A DNA stretch of 35,206 bases from Clostridium sp. CAG:609 (GTDB lineage: Bacteria; Bacillota_I; Bacilli_A; RF39; UBA660): assembly GCA_000438075.1 (NCBI GenBank), contig FR903542.1, positions 1 through 35,206 of the forward strand. Reading direction: 5' to 3'. This document shows positions 33,033 through 35,206 of the stretch, piece by piece (the stretch's first letter is position 1; each line of letters begins with the position of its first letter). The translations under genes were made by a program, and so were the position numbers. The notes below the pieces were generated by a model that saw only the letters and a list, made by a program, of their open reading frames with translations, had not been told where the DNA came from and ran no database searches.

Positions 33033-33477
33033 AGTTATTTTCCATTTCTTTTATTTTTTCTATTCTTCTTAAATGTCTTTCTTCGGTTGGTTCTTTAGTC
33101 ATTACAAAATTGTCAATTATATTGTGGATTTCACTTATGTTAATGTTTGAGCTAAAGGCTATTACATTGGCTCCATTATGATTTTTAGCAGTAAAGGCAT
33201 CGTTTCCATCTACTACTCTGGCACAATATATTCCTTTTACTTTGTTAGCACATATAGACATTCCTATACCAGAACCACATACAAGGATTCCTAATCCTTT
33301 TTCATTTAAAACATTTTCACATACCCATTTTGCAAAATCTGGATAATCATCTGTTTCATCATTTTCAAATGGACATACGGATACATTAAACCCATTTTCT
33401 ATTAAATAGTTTATTATTTCATCTTTTACTTTAACTCCTTGATGGTCAAATCCTAAAAATATTTTTATAATAATCAT
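33022..33477 (-). CDS. rpiB: ribose-5-phosphate isomerase B
   Basis: 151 aa, full length. Motifs: GFDHQGVKVKDEI at the N-terminus, the active-site CGSGIGMSICANKVKGIYCARV with the catalytic Cys, and the GANVIAFSS block. It interconverts ribose- and ribulose-5-phosphate in the pentose phosphate pathway. The only ATG (33477) directly touches AAGGAG; codons 3 and 4 are ATT and ATA at normal 6-9 nt spacing, and the family normally starts at the second of these (MKIFLGFD). Translation may therefore use a non-AUG codon. It precedes the DUF1146 and spoIID genes. Confidence 0.94.
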   Translation of the reverse strand: MIIIKIFLGFDHQGVKVKDEIINYLIENGFNVSVCPFENDETDDYPDFAKWVCENVLNEKGLGILVCGSGIGMSICANKVKGIYCARVVDGNDAFTAKNHNGANVIAFSSNINISEIHNIIDNFVMTKEPTEERHLRRIEKIKEMENNYAN

Positions 33478-33558
33478 CTCCTTATAAACATTTTACCAAA
33501 AAACATAACTAAAGTCTATACCATCAAATAATAGTCTCTGCAATTTTGCAGTGGTCAA

Positions 33559-33591
33559 GAAAAAAGAACAAATGCATTAGTTTTGTTCTTT
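33559..33591 (-). terminator. intrinsic terminator of rpmE
   Basis: Minus strand AAAGAACAAA, loop containing the stop codon, TTTGTTCTTT, then TTTTC. Confidence 0.85.
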
Positions 33592-33789
33592 ATCTAAACC
33601 AAATTTTTTATTGAATTTTTCAATGTTTCCAGTCTTCTTAGCTTTTCCTTGTGTTCCTGTATAGAATGGATGACATTCACTACAAATTTCTACATCAATT
33701 TTTTCTTTAACTGATTTAGTTTTGAATGTAGCACCACAAGCACAAGTTACAGTAGCATCTTTAACTTCTGGATGGATATTTGCTTTCAT
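33577..33789 (-). CDS. rpmE: 50S ribosomal protein L31 (zinc-binding type)
   Basis: 70 aa from the ATG at 33789, with AGGAGAGA upstream; the longer reading is not supported. MKANIHPEVKDATVTCACGATFKTKS and VEICSECHPFYTG are diagnostic. The four zinc cysteines (CxC and CxxC) are present, so this is the zinc-containing C+ form rather than a zinc-free YtiA type. L31 sits on the large subunit at the subunit bridge. It has its own promoter, a leader hairpin that may regulate it, and a terminator. Confidence 0.97.
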   Translation of the reverse strand: MKANIHPEVKDATVTCACGATFKTKSVKEKIDVEICSECHPFYTGTQGKAKKTGNIEKFNKKFGLDKEQN

Positions 33790-33805
33790 ATATTCTCTCC
33801 TTCCG

Positions 33806-33827
33806 CCATACCATATCCATGGCATAG
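33806..33827 (-). promoter_or_regulatory. leader hairpin of rpmE, candidate L31 autoregulatory element
   Basis: Minus strand CTATGCCAT-GGAT-ATGGTATGG, nine pairs including two G-U, ending 2-4 nt before GGAAGGAG. Ribosomal-protein L31 leaders are known in Firmicutes; whether this is that class needs a covariance search. Confidence 0.5.
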
Positions 33828-33846
33828 TAATTCGTTTTTCTAACCT

Positions 33847-33874
33847 ATTATACCATATTTTATACAATAAGCAA
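33847..33874 (-). promoter_or_regulatory. promoter of rpmE
   Basis: Minus strand TTGCTT (33874-33869), 16-nt spacer, TGG-TATAAT extended -10 (33852-33847). Confidence 0.75.
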
Positions 33875-34024
33875 GTTACTTTTAACACTTTTTATTAATT
33901 TTATATGACTTTATGTTGATGTTTGATACTCTCCGCCATTATCTTCTATAATTTCTACATAATTTTTAATAACTTTAGAATTTTTAAATTTATGCAAGTT
34001 ATTATTTTCTTTTCTTATTGTGCC

Positions 34025-35206
34025 TCAATTTACTCTAATTGGGTCTGAAATTGTTCCTGTTCCACTTACATACATAACTGAATCTTTTAAATAAAATGCA
34101 GGTCTAATTCCATATGCTACATTTACACTAGCAGTTGTCACAATGCCTTCACTTTCAATGGAATATACATTGTTAGAGTTACCAGAATTTGGAGTAATAG
34201 TCCAGTCATTAAATCTTAAGAATAGATAATTATCGATATTAGCATGACCGGAACTGGATTCTTCCATCATTGTTGTCCATCTAGAAGCAACACTAGCATA
34301 ACCAAAATCACTAACATACATAAGACCAATTTTAGCGGTATAAGTATTATTGACAGGATTTTTAATTTCATTAGTAAATACTGTTCTTACCGAATTATTT
34401 AAAATATTGGTTGAAGTATTACCACCTACTTTCCAAACAGCACTTATAATCATATTAGACCATTTATTTCCAATATTATTAATGAAGTTTGTGTTTAGAT
34501 TAATTGTATTTAGTTTTGATGATGACCAAGTATTATTAGAACCAAAACTGTATTTTTCCAAAGGTTTTTTACTGCCATTATAATCTACTTCTTCTTCAGT
34601 TGTTGCTTGCCCCCCATAATTAACATTTGTTCCAAGCAAATCACTTCCAGCATAATCATTTTTAACTAATTTTATATTATCTCCGAATAAACCAATAATT
34701 CTATATAAATTATCTTTTGGACATGTAGCTTCATCTGAACCAAAACATACATAATTATTTGGATTATAACCTGCATATCTGTATGAATTATCTCCTGCTC
34801 CATTTGTAAGATTTGCATCATGATAATAAATATTATTTTTTCCTTGAGTACCTGTATATTGAGACATAACATATTCACTTAAATTCATACTAGTTATTTC
34901 TATATTCTTAGATATAACTTCACTTATTTTGTTGTTGGAATCCAATACATAAGCTTTTATTTTATATGTTCCTTTTGCTAAATTTGTAAATGTATATGTA
35001 TTACTTGTACTTTCTACATATGATGCTCCATCATCTTTTGAATAAAAATATTTAGTAATAGTTCCTGTTCCACTTGTTGCACTAATACTTATTGTTATCT
35101 TCTTTCCATTAGGGGTAATTGTATAACTATTTATTTTAATAGGATTATATTTATCAAAAAAAACATAACATTTATCAGATACATTTCCTTCCATTATTAC
35201 CTTTTT
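34025..35206 (-). CDS. secreted/surface protein with Ig-like and C-terminal unknown domain, 5' end outside window
   Basis: 389 aa shown from an internal ATG, but the frame stays open to the window edge, so the N-terminus is missing. Residues about 12-105 look like an Ig-like/fibronectin-type beta domain with TYTFTNLAKGTYKIKAYVLD. The rest is a domain seen in gut Bacillota surface proteins, with CFGSDEATCPKDNLYRIIGLFG, KLVKNDYAGSDLLG, YGIRPAFYLKDSVMYVSGTG and a final SDPIRVN; I recall similar families (DUF6273-like) but cannot name it. Tandem SGTGTI motifs are present. The stop is TGA, followed in frame by 37 more open codons to TAA at 33911. The role could be adhesion or surface layer. Confidence 0.75.
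   Translation of the reverse strand, partial: KKVIMEGNVSDKCYVFFDKYNPIKINSYTITPNGKKITISISATSGTGTITKYFYSKDDGASYVESTSNTYTFTNLAKGTYKIKAYVLDSNNKISEVISKNIEITSMNLSEYVMSQYTGTQGKNNIYYHDANLTNGAGDNSYRYAGYNPNNYVCFGSDEATCPKDNLYRIIGLFGDNIKLVKNDYAGSDLLGTNVNYGGQATTEEEVDYNGSKKPLEKYSFGSNNTWSSSKLNTINLNTNFINNIGNKWSNMIISAVWKVGGNTSTNILNNSVRTVFTNEIKNPVNNTYTAKIGLMYVSDFGYASVASRWTTMMEESSSGHANIDNYLFLRFNDWTITPNSGNSNNVYSIESEGIVTTASVNVAYGIRPAFYLKDSVMYVSGTGTISDPIRVN

Overview
The window is low-GC (about 27-30% by eye) chromosomal DNA from a Gram-positive bacterium of the Bacillota. Synteny is closest to Bacilli, and an uncultured gut lineage related to Erysipelotrichia/RF39-type Bacilli is my best guess. UGA is a stop codon: prfB (RF2) carries the classic UGA frameshift site and cdaA ends in TGA, so this is not a mycoplasma-type code. 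The organism is probably a spore former or a recent descendant, because spoIID, spoIIQ and spoIIID are intact. Nearly every gene lies on the minus strand, in the same direction as the rRNA operon. The exceptions are one 65-aa membrane protein gene (4348-4545) and a candidate small RNA (24353-24447).

Layout. 1-533: 5' end of 16S rRNA on the minus strand, with boxA-type leader and a consensus promoter. 665-4250: Ntdp-type phosphatase, S41 protease, an unknown membrane protein and a LolA/YdcC-like lipoprotein. 4348-8205: YuzA-like protein, the c-di-AMP synthase pair cdaA-cdaR, a small membrane protein and a YerB-like protein. 8209-11881: smpB-rnr, a prepilin gene with a signal-less paralogue, and secG. 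11938-16281: ftsH-tilS-prfB operon. 16430-20516: DUF1015 protein, a membrane-anchored protein with a serpin-like C-terminus, and an ABC-F ATPase. 20673-24256: an OatA-like O-acyltransferase with two SGNH domains and two orphan genes. 24353-26585: a candidate structured RNA, a DUF84 NTPase, a Nudix hydrolase and a RhuM-family gene. 26662-30258: secA, a GC-rich structured RNA (candidate raiA motif), hpf and a cold-shock gene. 30342-33789: degenerate Mbl-like gene, spoIIID, spoIIQ, spoIID, DUF1146, rpiB and rpmE. 34025-35206: the 3' part of a surface-protein gene cut by the window edge.

How the genes work together. Much of the window is core machinery for protein export and quality control (secA, secG, ftsH, smpB, rnr, prfB, hpf), envelope and c-di-AMP physiology (cdaA/cdaR, acyltransferase), and sporulation. 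The rpmE-to-mbl block keeps the order of the same genes in Bacillus subtilis with the intervening atp, upp, glyA and murAA genes missing.

Most interesting points: two structured RNAs (24353-24447 plus strand; 29193-29346 minus strand), an actin-family remnant at the mbl position, a serpin-like membrane protein, a tandem-SGNH acyltransferase, a hairpin that would hide the spoIIID ribosome site, and a possibly leaderless spoIID transcript. All calls are by eye; no database search was run.
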